DNA from: CAYSDL01 sp964429875
GTDB lineage: Bacteria > Fidelibacterota > Marinisomatia > SCGC-AAA003-L08 > D37C17
Reading direction: 5' to 3'
Assembly: GCA_964429875.1 (NCBI GenBank)
Contig: CAYSDL010000021.1
Location: forward strand, 1 to 21,064
DNA: 21,064 nt
Of the stretch, positions 14,272 to 21,064 are shown in pieces. Numbering within the stretch: the stretch's first letter is position 1; each line of letters starts with the position of its first letter. The notes beneath the pieces were generated by a model that was given only the letters and a program-made list of their open reading frames with translations, was not told the origin of the DNA and searched no databases. The position numbers and the translations under genes were made by a program.

Positions 14272-15615
14272 TTATTTTGGAATGCACAGAGAAAAACAAG
14301 CACCTACAGTATCATTATTTTTTATTTTTAATGTTCCACCGTGAGATTCAACAACCTTTTTACAAATAGACAAACCTAAACCAAAGCCAGCCCCAGGTTT
14401 GTTTTTTCCACGCACAAAAGCTTTAGTGATTTTATCAATAATTTTTTCATCAACACCAGGACCAGAATCAATAACAGAAAAACAAACAAAAGAACTATCA
14501 ATACTTACACAAAGTGTTATTTTTTTAGATTTTCCAGAGTATTTATCTGCGTTTTCTAATAGATTTTTAATTGCCACAGACATTTTAATAATATCCACAA
14601 CAACACGCTCTTTATCAAATCCATTAAATTGAAAATCAACATTTTTTACAAAACTCATATCTATTGCTTCGTCAACCAACCCCTTAATAGTAATTCCCTT
14701 TTTATTTAAATTTGAATATGGTGTTGACATTTTATCAGACAGGAGAATATTTGTAATTAAAGAATCTATTTTTTTAATATTTTTATCAACCTCTTTAATT
14801 TTGTCATGTTCAGGGACCAAGGCAAGGAGAAGACGAATTTTTGCAAGAGGCGTACGCAGCTCATGGCTGACATCAGATAAAAGGCGCTCTTTTTGGTCCA
14901 TTAATGACTTTAAGTGAGAGACAAGATGATTTAAGTTTTTAGACAACACAGCCAACTCATCATTTCCTAAGACTTTAATTTTAGAAGAAAAATCACCCTC
15001 ACTTAAAGCAGTAACCCTTTTTTCAATCCAATTAATTGGGCTTAATAGGCGGGCAACAAGCAAATATAAAAACAACATAAAAACACACAACAAAAGCAAC
15101 AAAGGAACAATAGAAAAGCCCACATTGGGATCAATAAATTCAATTGTAAGGAGATATTGAAAAGCACCATTATCAACAAGGGTGGCCTGATACCGATCAT
15201 GTAAATAATAAAAATCACCAAAAGAGACATAAGAGGGGAACTTAATATTATGCATTAATTCAAACTCCTTAGAGTCTGAGTAGCTTATATATTCACATAA
15301 ATCCACACGACTTTCAAAATTAGACCAATATAAAAGAGAATCATTTTCACATGTAGTATCTTTATCTGAATAAAATATTGCACAATTTAATTTTAAATTT
15401 TTCAACTCTTTTTGTAGAATAGAAGTATCGGGAGGAGAGCCCCATGAATCAACAAGCTTATAATTATAATAAGCATCATGCGCATCTAAAATATTATCAC
15501 TTTCTGTAAAAGACCAATTAAACACATAATATGATGAGAAAAGCAAAACAAATGAAGCAAAAAGAAACAGCAGCGCAATTTTTGCAAAAATACGCCTTTT
15601 AAAATAATCAATCAA
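14272..15615 (-). CDS. Sensor histidine kinase (EnvZ/CpxA-like) linked to dnaA
   Basis: This membrane sensor kinase is the evident partner of the response regulator just upstream. It has 447 residues in a classic layout: membrane segment (about 11-32), periplasmic sensor loop (about 33-166), second membrane segment (about 167-189), HAMP linker (about 190-243), dimerisation helix with DVSHELRTPLAK (phospho-accepting His251), and an ATPase domain with N box NLLENADKYS (about 351-360), G1 DSGPGV (383-388) and G2 GFGLGLS (410-416). The sensor loop has three cysteines (about 78, 89, 107). The start is TTG at 15613-15615, two bases after the regulator's stop; no ATG fits. The signal is unknown. Architecture fits envelope-stress sensing, but the sensor loop decides this and I do not recognise it. 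Confidence 0.9.
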   Translation of the reverse strand: MIDYFKRRIFAKIALLFLFASFVLLFSSYYVFNWSFTESDNILDAHDAYYNYKLVDSWGSPPDTSILQKELKNLKLNCAIFYSDKDTTCENDSLLYWSNFESRVDLCEYISYSDSKEFELMHNIKFPSYVSFGDFYYLHDRYQATLVDNGAFQYLLTIEFIDPNVGFSIVPLLLLLCVFMLFLYLLVARLLSPINWIEKRVTALSEGDFSSKIKVLGNDELAVLSKNLNHLVSHLKSLMDQKERLLSDVSHELRTPLAKIRLLLALVPEHDKIKEVDKNIKKIDSLITNILLSDKMSTPYSNLNKKGITIKGLVDEAIDMSFVKNVDFQFNGFDKERVVVDIIKMSVAIKNLLENADKYSGKSKKITLCVSIDSSFVCFSVIDSGPGVDEKIIDKITKAFVRGKNKPGAGFGLGLSICKKVVESHGGTLKIKNNDTVGACFSLCIPK

Positions 15616-15617
15616 AA

Positions 15618-16310
15618 CTAAATATTTTTAGGTTTAGCAACAAATTTATATCCAACACCGTGAACCGTTTTTAAAAAACGTGTTTTATTTGGGGTTTCTC
15701 CAAGTTTGTTGCGCAGCCGGCTAACTAAAACATCAACAGATCTATCAAATGTTTGCCATTGGATTCCCCTAAGATTCTCAACTAAAAATTCACGATCTAG
15801 CACCTCATTGTTGTTATCAATAAATAATGCAAGCGCTTCAAATTCAGAAGTTGATAAATGAACAACCTCTCCATCTAAAATCACCTCTTCTTTAATTTTA
15901 TCAACCACAAGATCATCAAATTCAACAACATCAACCAAGGAATTAGAAAACTTAACACGCCTAAGAATTGATTGGATGCGCGCCAAAAGCTCCTGGGGCT
16001 CAAAGGGCTTTGCAAGATAATCATCTGCCCCAAGCTCTAAGCCAACAACTTTGTCTGAAACATCTCCTTTTGCAGTAACCATCATTACCGGGACCTCAGA
16101 ATGCTCCCTAAGGCTTCTTAAAACCTGAAGGCCGTCCATCTCTGGCATCATAATATCTAATAAAACAATATCACAAACGTTGTTTTTTAAGTATTCAAGA
16201 GCTTTAATAGGATTATGAAAAACCTCTAAACGAAATTTAAACTTACTTAAAAACTCTTCTAATAAATCTGTTAATTCCTGATCATCATCAATAATTACAA
16301 TCTTTGTCAT
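15618..16310 (-). CDS. OmpR/CpxR-family response regulator
   Basis: This is a DNA-binding transcription factor switched by phosphorylation. It is 230 aa long. The receiver domain (about 1-118) has the acidic pocket DDD (8-10), phospho-acceptor Asp52 in LLDIMMPEMDG, Thr79 and Lys101 in AKPFEPQEL. The winged-helix domain (about 130-228) shows LSTSEFEALALF, DRSVDVLVSRLRNKLGE and VHGVGYKFV, typical of OmpR/PhoB proteins. A good AGGAGA ribosome site sits before ATG 16308-16310. The ATG overlaps the dnaA stop by one base (TAATG), so it is translated with dnaA. Its kinase follows after two bases. It may control envelope genes, or replication genes given its position; neither can be read from the sequence. 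Confidence 0.94.
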   Translation of the reverse strand: MTKIVIIDDDQELTDLLEEFLSKFKFRLEVFHNPIKALEYLKNNVCDIVLLDIMMPEMDGLQVLRSLREHSEVPVMMVTAKGDVSDKVVGLELGADDYLAKPFEPQELLARIQSILRRVKFSNSLVDVVEFDDLVVDKIKEEVILDGEVVHLSTSEFEALALFIDNNNEVLDREFLVENLRGIQWQTFDRSVDVLVSRLRNKLGETPNKTRFLKTVHGVGYKFVAKPKNI

Positions 16311-17662
16311 TATATCTCCTGTTCCAATTTATCTTTAATTTGTTCAATGGTTTTATTTAAATGGGAGTCATTTTCAAGCTTATCTTCAATATTTTTGCAT
16401 GCATGTATAACGGTTGAATGATCCCTGTTTCCAAAATGTTTACCAATAACACCTAGGGAGTTTTTTGTTATTTCCCGGGCAACATACATTGCAATCTGTC
16501 TTGCATTAGCAACATCCATAACTCGGCTTTTTCCATATATTTTTTTATTTGATACCTGCAACCGCTCACTCACAACGCTTCCTATTTGGTTTAAAGTGCT
16601 ATATTTAACCGCCTTTTCACCCATAAGATCATGAATAACTTTTTTAGCAAGATCAACTGATAGATCTGATCTAGTAAGAGAAGAAAGGGCTAACAGTTTT
16701 ACTAAAGCTCCCTCCATCATTCTAATGTCATCCTGGATAGATCTTGCTAAAAACTCAGTTACATCATAAGGAATATCAAGCCTTTCATTAGCAGCCCTTT
16801 TCATTAATATGGCAATTCTAGTTTCTAAATCGGGCGGCTGTATATCTACAATTAACCCAGACTGAAATCTTGAAACTAAACGATTTTTTAGATTTGTTAA
16901 TTCATTTGGATGGCGGTCTGTTGTTAAAACAATTTGCTTTCCCTGTTGGAACAGATCATTAAACAAATGAAAAAACTGTTCCTGGGTTTGCTCTTTTGTT
17001 TGAAAAAACTGCACATCATCAACAAGCAGAACATCAACCTTCCTATAAGACTGCGCAAACTGTGTAGACTTATTGTTTTGAATTGAATATATAAAATCTA
17101 ACATAAATTTTTCACTTGTAACATAAATCACCTTTAGGTTGGGATGATGTTTTACAATATGGTTTCCAATGGCCTGAATAAGGTGAGTTTTTCCAAGGCC
17201 AGGATTACTATACACAAGAAGAGGGTTAAAAGGTGTTTGTCCTGGGCCATCTGCAACTGAGCTTGCCGCAGCTTTTGCAAATTGGTTCCCCTTCCCCTCT
17301 ATAAAATTTGAAAAAATATAACGATTATTTAACTGGGAAGCCTTATTAAACGACGTTGGAATAAGCTTGTCAATCTTTTGTACATTATCTTCCGTTTTTT
17401 CTTCATGTTGCACAATAACGCTATAATTAATATTTAAACTTCCACCAAAAACCTTTGACAAAGAAGCCTTGATTAATTCTCCATATTTTGAATCAATCCA
17501 CTCATAATGGAACCTGTTTGGTACCTGAAGAGTAACCTCTTCGTGGTCAGCGTTAACTAATTTTAAACCAGAAAACCAAGTTTGATATGCCTGAAAAGAA
17601 ATTTCTTTCTTTATCTCTTGTTTACATTGTTTCCAGTTGTTTTTTGCGTCTTCTATCCTCAT
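16310..17662 (-). CDS. dnaA: Chromosomal replication initiator protein DnaA
   Basis: DnaA is the AAA+ ATPase that binds origin DnaA boxes and opens the duplex. It has 450 residues. Domain I is at about 1-85 (NNWKQCKQEIKKEISFQAYQTWF at its start, cited here by its core SFQAYQTWF), then a short linker, then AAA+ from about 110. Walker A is SNPGLGKTH at 152-160, Walker B VLLVDDVQ at 211-218, sensor 1 TTDRHPNEL, arginine finger near NRLVSRF (260-266), and sensor 2 DIRMMEGAL (312-320). The carboxyl helix-turn-helix carries the family signature GKHFGNRDHSTVIHA (407-421). The first P-loop glycine usual in DnaA (GGVGLGKT) is Ser152 here. ATG is at 17660-17662; the upstream ribosome site is weak. It is first of a dnaA-regulator-kinase unit. 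Confidence 0.98.
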   Translation of the reverse strand: MRIEDAKNNWKQCKQEIKKEISFQAYQTWFSGLKLVNADHEEVTLQVPNRFHYEWIDSKYGELIKASLSKVFGGSLNINYSVIVQHEEKTEDNVQKIDKLIPTSFNKASQLNNRYIFSNFIEGKGNQFAKAAASSVADGPGQTPFNPLLVYSNPGLGKTHLIQAIGNHIVKHHPNLKVIYVTSEKFMLDFIYSIQNNKSTQFAQSYRKVDVLLVDDVQFFQTKEQTQEQFFHLFNDLFQQGKQIVLTTDRHPNELTNLKNRLVSRFQSGLIVDIQPPDLETRIAILMKRAANERLDIPYDVTEFLARSIQDDIRMMEGALVKLLALSSLTRSDLSVDLAKKVIHDLMGEKAVKYSTLNQIGSVVSERLQVSNKKIYGKSRVMDVANARQIAMYVAREITKNSLGVIGKHFGNRDHSTVIHACKNIEDKLENDSHLNKTIEQIKDKLEQEI

Positions 17663-17753
17663 AATCTCATAAAGTTATTAACAAATTATAAACATTGTTG
17701 TCTCATCGAATTATTTAAAATAACTTTTATAAGTTATTTATACCTAATTATTT
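17663..17753. other. Candidate oriC / divergent promoter region
   Basis: This 91-base, very AT-rich gap separates dnaA on the minus strand from the rightward genes, and gene direction switches here as expected at an origin. It holds two direct 9-mers, TTATTAACA (17675-17683) and TTATAAACA (17686-17694), each two mismatches from the DnaA box TTATCCACA and spaced 11 bases apart, one helical turn. A 9-bp inverted repeat, AAATAACTT then AAGTTATTT around a four-base loop, occupies 17718-17739. A minus-strand TATAAT (17685-17690) could serve dnaA. No box matches the consensus exactly, so the origin function is inferred mainly from position. Chromosomal origins often extend beyond 91 bases. Confidence 0.5.
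17718..17739. repeat. 9-bp-arm inverted repeat in the dnaA upstream gap
   Basis: Arms AAATAACTT (17718-17726) and AAGTTATTT (17731-17739) are exact reverse complements around TTAT. Being A/T-rich, it would melt easily; it may be an origin element or a regulator site shared by the divergent genes. Confidence 0.45.
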
Positions 17754-17900
17754 ATGAAAAAAAATCAAAAAATATTTTTACTCTGGTTGGTGCTGGTTAT
17801 TGCCTGGAATTTTGGCGTGCCTGGAGCTGTGCCAATCTACGATGTTTTTGTTGCTGTTTTATTATCTTTATTTGCAAAGGTTGTAGAAAAAAATGTTTAA
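17754..17900 (+). CDS. Conserved-looking 48-aa small membrane protein
   Basis: This short gene starts at ATG 17754-17756 and ends at TAA 17898-17900. Its 48 residues begin KKNQK, then a hydrophobic helix (IFLLWLVLVIAW, about 7-18), a short turn NFGVPGAVPIYD, a second hydrophobic stretch (VFVAVLLSLFAKVV, 31-44) and a charged end. This suggests a two-helix inner-membrane protein. The stop overlaps the start of the phosphodiesterase by 8 bases, which supports a real, coupled gene. It has no clear ribosome site. I do not recognise the family with certainty and assign no function. It is the first gene right of the candidate origin. Confidence 0.65.
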   Translation: MKKNQKIFLLWLVLVIAWNFGVPGAVPIYDVFVAVLLSLFAKVVEKNV

Positions 17901-18699
17901 TGTTTTTTTACTTTTTTGCATTCCCGTTGCTATTATGTACTACATTGTGTTTGTCTGGCAGTGGAAAAAGAATTCCCAAAACTTTTATCCAGAGAACAGG
18001 CCTTTTGTTTTTGGACACAGAGGATCTCCAACACACATTACAGAAAACACCCTTAATTCTTTTGAAAAAGCAATTGATGAGGGCGTAGATGGGCTAGAGT
18101 TTGATATTCGTCTTACCAAAGACAATAAAATTGTGATTTTTCATGATTCTGATTTGCAAAGACTCGCTGGAATAAATAAAAAAATTCAGGATTTAACATA
18201 TGATGAGCTACAAGAAATTAAACTAAAGCAAGGCCAAATAATTCCGCTGCTGGATGATTTTGCTCCACTCCTTGATAAAATTAAGGCGGTTAATATAGAA
18301 ATTAAATCAGACGGAATTTTAAAAGGCCAGGGCATTATTAAGCCCCTTATACAATTTTTAGATAAACAAAGAATGGATGACAAATGTATCGTCTCCAGCT
18401 TTAATCCTCTTATTTTATTAAGGCTTAAACTAAAAAGATCAAAAACAATACTTGGGTACTTATATAATAGGAGTATGATTTTTCATCCCTGGAATAATTT
18501 AGTGTGGATGTGCAGAATAAGGCCAGACAATCTTCATATCCATTATTCACTTCTTGATTCCTGGATTGTTAAATGGGCGCGAGGTAAAGGCATGAAAATA
18601 AATTCCTATACCATAAATGATAAAAAGGTCTTTGATGGAGAAAAAATTGATGGAGTATTTACTGATAACATCGAATATCTAAAACAATGTAGATTATAG
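17893..18699 (+). CDS. Membrane-anchored glycerophosphodiester phosphodiesterase
   Basis: This enzyme hydrolyses glycerophosphodiesters (deacylated phospholipids) to sn-glycerol 3-phosphate and an alcohol. It has 268 residues. An amino-terminal membrane helix (about 3-22) precedes the TIM-barrel domain, which begins FVFGHRGSPTHITENTL. The catalytic pair and metal ligands of the GDPD family are visible: His42, Glu69 and Asp71 in GLEFDIRLTKD, and His84 in FHDSDLQR. The segment NIEIKSDG carries the further conserved metal-binding acid. The end, KINSYTINDKK followed by IDGVFTDN, is typical. The start ATG at 17893-17895 overlaps the preceding small gene. The active site faces either the cytoplasm or periplasm; the charge pattern does not settle which. 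It may serve lipid turnover or phosphate scavenging. Confidence 0.93.
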   Translation: MFNVFLLFCIPVAIMYYIVFVWQWKKNSQNFYPENRPFVFGHRGSPTHITENTLNSFEKAIDEGVDGLEFDIRLTKDNKIVIFHDSDLQRLAGINKKIQDLTYDELQEIKLKQGQIIPLLDDFAPLLDKIKAVNIEIKSDGILKGQGIIKPLIQFLDKQRMDDKCIVSSFNPLILLRLKLKRSKTILGYLYNRSMIFHPWNNLVWMCRIRPDNLHIHYSLLDSWIVKWARGKGMKINSYTINDKKVFDGEKIDGVFTDNIEYLKQCRL

Positions 18700-18728
18700 T
18701 GAATTTGGAAGAAATAAAAGTAGAAGCA

Positions 18729-20096
18729 ATGAAAAAAATAATTTTTATTTTTATAATACATTCTCTTTGGGCTCAGCCTCCCGAGTGGGATTTTAATCCA
18801 GCAGACTATGAACATATAATGTCTGTTACGGCAGTTATCATTAATGAAGAAGCGTCCTATGGTGATGTTTTGGCGGCATTTAATGAGCAAGATGAATGTG
18901 TTGGCGTTTCAACTTCTACAACCATTCCGTTTGGACCATACGCAGGACAAGAAGCTTTTTTGATACAAGTATATTCAAACTCTTTTAGTGGAGGAGAAGC
19001 AATATCTTTTAAATTTTATGACCAAGAGCTAGATACAGTCTATTTTATTTTAGAAACTATAGATTTTATTCAAGATGGCATTTCAGGTGACCTTGTTAGT
19101 CCTTTAGAATTTAATTTAAGTTATACCAACACCCCTCCCGTTGCCGGAGATGCTATTTGTACGCTCGACGAAGATACAACAATAACATTAATACTTGAAG
19201 CTTACGATGAAGATGGAGACATATTAAATTATACAATAGTAGGAATCTCCGCTAATGGCACAACAACTCTTTCAGGAAATGTGGCAACCTATATTCCGGA
19301 TATTAATTTTAACGGAACAGATAGTTTTCAATTTAAAGTAAATGATGGGCAGGCTGATTCTAACGTAGCAACGGTTACCTTGGTTGTTAATGCTGTAAAT
19401 GATGCTCCTTATTTATTTGCAATTGATAATGATGAGATTTTTTTAGGTGAAACATTTACTTCTTATCTACAATCAGAAGATGCAGATGGTGATGCCCTTA
19501 TATATACACCAACAGTTTCAGGAGGAAACGCTACGGCAAATATTGATGGAAATATTTTAACCATTATTCCTCAAGAAGCAAACGTAACGTTAAATATTGT
19601 CATTACAGTTAGCGATGGAAATGCAACACATTCTATTTCATTTGTTTTAACTGTATTAGAACAACAAACAACCTGCTTAGACAATAATAGCGATGGATGG
19701 TGTGACCATTTTCCAGCTATATCTATTGTAGATGGTAATGCAACAATATTAATACAAGGTTCATTAGATCATTATATAGACAGCGGAGCAACCTGCCAAG
19801 ACCAAGAAGATGGAGACATTTCACATCAAGTTGAAGTAAGCGGAGATGTCGTTAATATAAATATCCCTGGAACATATACGGTTTTTTATGATTGTAGTGA
19901 TAACGATGAAAATGCAGCACAAACACAACACAGAACAGTCTTTGTCATCCCTCCAACAATAGCAGATATCAATGAAGATGGATTTGATGATGATGCGTTT
20001 ATGGCAGGAGCACAAAGCGGCGATGCAAATTTAGATGGGATTTTAAACGTTATAGATCTTGTTATCTATATAGATAAAATTTTAAATGGTGAATAA
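18729..20096 (+). CDS. Secreted multidomain protein with cadherin/Ig-like and dockerin-like domains
   Basis: This is a 455-aa exported protein. I choose ATG 18729-18731, which begins a signal peptide (MKKIIFIFIIHSLWA); a GTG at 18699 would add ten charged residues in front. In order: an N-terminal module (about 18-130) starting PPEWDFNPADYEHIMSVTAV; two cadherin-like domains (about 135-222, 226-312) with AYDEDGDILNY and SEDADGDALIY calcium-type motifs; a DNNSDGWCD thrombospondin-3-like loop (about 317-326); an Ig-like domain (about 330-407) with ATCQDQEDGDI and GTYTVFYDCSD; and a dockerin-like end with one full repeat, DANLDGILNVID. It is probably a calcium-binding surface or extracellular adhesion protein. 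No catalytic domain is seen. Similar repeat proteins are frequent in Marinimicrobia, from general knowledge. Confidence 0.8.
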   Translation: MKKIIFIFIIHSLWAQPPEWDFNPADYEHIMSVTAVIINEEASYGDVLAAFNEQDECVGVSTSTTIPFGPYAGQEAFLIQVYSNSFSGGEAISFKFYDQELDTVYFILETIDFIQDGISGDLVSPLEFNLSYTNTPPVAGDAICTLDEDTTITLILEAYDEDGDILNYTIVGISANGTTTLSGNVATYIPDINFNGTDSFQFKVNDGQADSNVATVTLVVNAVNDAPYLFAIDNDEIFLGETFTSYLQSEDADGDALIYTPTVSGGNATANIDGNILTIIPQEANVTLNIVITVSDGNATHSISFVLTVLEQQTTCLDNNSDGWCDHFPAISIVDGNATILIQGSLDHYIDSGATCQDQEDGDISHQVEVSGDVVNINIPGTYTVFYDCSDNDENAAQTQHRTVFVIPPTIADINEDGFDDDAFMAGAQSGDANLDGILNVIDLVIYIDKILNGE

Positions 20097-21007
20097 TGCT
20101 TGAGAAGATTCAAGAATTAAAAGAAAAAAATAACGCTGTTATTCTAGCTCATTATTATCAGGAACCTGAAATTCAAGATATGGCAGATTTTGTTGGTGAT
20201 AGCTTAGAACTATCACGCAAGGCGGCAGGAACAGACGCTGATGTAATCCTCTTTTGTGGTGTGCATTTTATGGCAGAAACTGCTAAAATTGTAAACCCAG
20301 AAAAAAAAGTAATTATCCCAGACATGGAGGCAGGGTGTTCTCTTGCAGATAGTGCGCCAGAAGAAAAATTTAAAGAGTGGGTTAATAAATATTCCGACCA
20401 TATAGTAATTTCATACATTAACTGCTCAGCAGAAGTCAAAGCTCTTTCAGATATTATTTGCACATCAGCAAATGCAAAAAAAGTGGTTGAATCTGTTCCA
20501 AAAGATAAAAAAATTCTTTTTGCGCCAGATAAGTTTCTTGGAAAATATATTATAAAAGAAACAGGTAGAGACATGGTGCTTTGGAACGGGACATGCCAGG
20601 TACATGAGATTTTTTCAGAGCGCGAACTTGTGCGTTTAAAAGTTGAACATGAAGAGGCAAAAGTTTTAGCACACCCAGAATGTGAAGAAAACATTTTAGT
20701 ACACGCTGATTTTATAGGATCTACAAGTGCTCTTATAAAAAATGTAAACGAAACAAATGATGAAAAATATATTATTGCAACAGAGCCTGGAGTTATCCAT
20801 CAAATGCAAAAGACAAATCCAAACAAACAGTTTATTCCACTCCCCCCCAATAATGGATGCGCATGTAATGAATGCCCGCATATGAGGCTAAACACAATGG
20901 ATAAAATAGTTGATGTTTTAGAAAATCTTAAAAATGAAATAACTCTTGATGAAACTATAAGGGTGAAAGCGTTAAAACCACTTAATAGAATGCTGGAAAT
21001 TGTATGA
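20096..21007 (+). CDS. nadA: Quinolinate synthase A
   Basis: NadA condenses iminoaspartate with dihydroxyacetone phosphate to make quinolinate, the precursor of NAD, using a 4Fe-4S cluster. It has 303 residues, the compact type (E. coli is 347). The start region NAVILAHYYQEPEIQDMADFVGDSL is typical; its core is AHYYQEPE at 18-25. The three cluster cysteines are Cys81 in MEAGCSLAD, Cys167 in WNGTCQVH, and Cys260 in the carboxyl CACNECPHM segment. The ATG at 20096-20098 overlaps the previous stop (TAATG), and its own TGA overlaps the next start (ATGA). The partner nadB is not in the window. Confidence 0.97.
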   Translation: MLEKIQELKEKNNAVILAHYYQEPEIQDMADFVGDSLELSRKAAGTDADVILFCGVHFMAETAKIVNPEKKVIIPDMEAGCSLADSAPEEKFKEWVNKYSDHIVISYINCSAEVKALSDIICTSANAKKVVESVPKDKKILFAPDKFLGKYIIKETGRDMVLWNGTCQVHEIFSERELVRLKVEHEEAKVLAHPECEENILVHADFIGSTSALIKNVNETNDEKYIIATEPGVIHQMQKTNPNKQFIPLPPNNGCACNECPHMRLNTMDKIVDVLENLKNEITLDETIRVKALKPLNRMLEIV

Positions 21008-21064
21008 TCAGGCACAAACAAATCACAAAACTAAAACCAGAGTTTGTAGAAAAAAAACTACAAG
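21004..21064 (+). CDS. Start of a gene coupled to nadA, possibly nadC (cut by window edge)
   Basis: An ATG at 21004-21006 overlaps the nadA stop as ATGA and stays open to the window edge, encoding MIRHKQITKLKPEFVEKKLQ. Coupling to nadA and the general look of the start (a helix ending in F-V-x-x-x-L) are compatible with nicotinate-nucleotide pyrophosphorylase, nadC, the next NAD step. Twenty residues are too few for more than a suggestion. Confidence 0.4.
   Translation, partial: MIRHKQITKLKPEFVEKKLQ

Noticed and set aside
17985..17993. TTATCCAGA, one mismatch from a DnaA box, inside the phosphodiesterase gene
   Set aside because: It is a single copy inside coding sequence with an ordinary codon context; chance occurrence is likely in an AT-rich genome.

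Overview
This window looks like the replication-origin region of a low-GC, Gram-negative (diderm) bacterium, most likely a member of Candidatus Marinimicrobia (SAR406) or a close relative. The diderm cell plan is seen directly: two secreted SurA/PpiC-type periplasmic chaperones, a YidC with a large periplasmic domain, and a sensor kinase with a periplasmic loop. The lineage guess rests on AT-rich composition plus a secreted protein built from an N-terminal W-x-FNPADYEH module, cadherin/Ig-like domains and one dockerin-like calcium repeat. It is inference.

Layout. Everything from 1 to about 17.66 kb is on the minus strand; everything from 17.75 kb on is on the plus strand. The 91-base divergent gap at 17663-17753 is the best candidate for oriC. 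Read leftward from it: dnaA, an OmpR-family response regulator and its histidine kinase (a two-component system joined to dnaA by a TAATG overlap), ssb, a small secreted protein with a very basic tail that ends in a strong terminator, queF, and then nine tightly packed genes: rpmH-rnpA-yidD-yidC-mnmE-mnmG-mfd-PPIase-surA. These nine overlap or lie within 5 bases of each other. A 233-base gap with two good promoters and a palindrome follows, then dnaN and the start of gyrB, which runs off the left edge. Read rightward from the origin gap: a 48-residue membrane protein, a membrane-anchored glycerophosphodiester phosphodiesterase, the cadherin/dockerin-like secreted protein, nadA, and the first 20 codons of another gene, perhaps nadC.

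How the genes fit together. The block combines replication (dnaA, dnaN, ssb, gyrB), membrane-protein insertion and RNase P with L34, wobble-uridine and queuosine tRNA modification, transcription-coupled repair, and outer-membrane protein folding. A near-perfect parS centromere site (15 of 16 bases) lies across the mnmG/mfd junction, and the probable GTG start codon of mfd is inside it. In many bacteria rsmG-parA-parB follow mnmG; here those genes are absent and mfd plus two chaperones take their place, while a ParB site remains.

Two real genes are short and easily overlooked: rpmH (46 aa) and the 48-aa membrane protein upstream of the phosphodiesterase. Several starts are not ATG (TTG for rnpA, mnmE, the kinase and probably surA; GTG for mnmG and mfd). 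I saw no tRNA, rRNA, CRISPR array, insertion sequence or prophage gene. No stretch longer than 300 bases lacks a gene.
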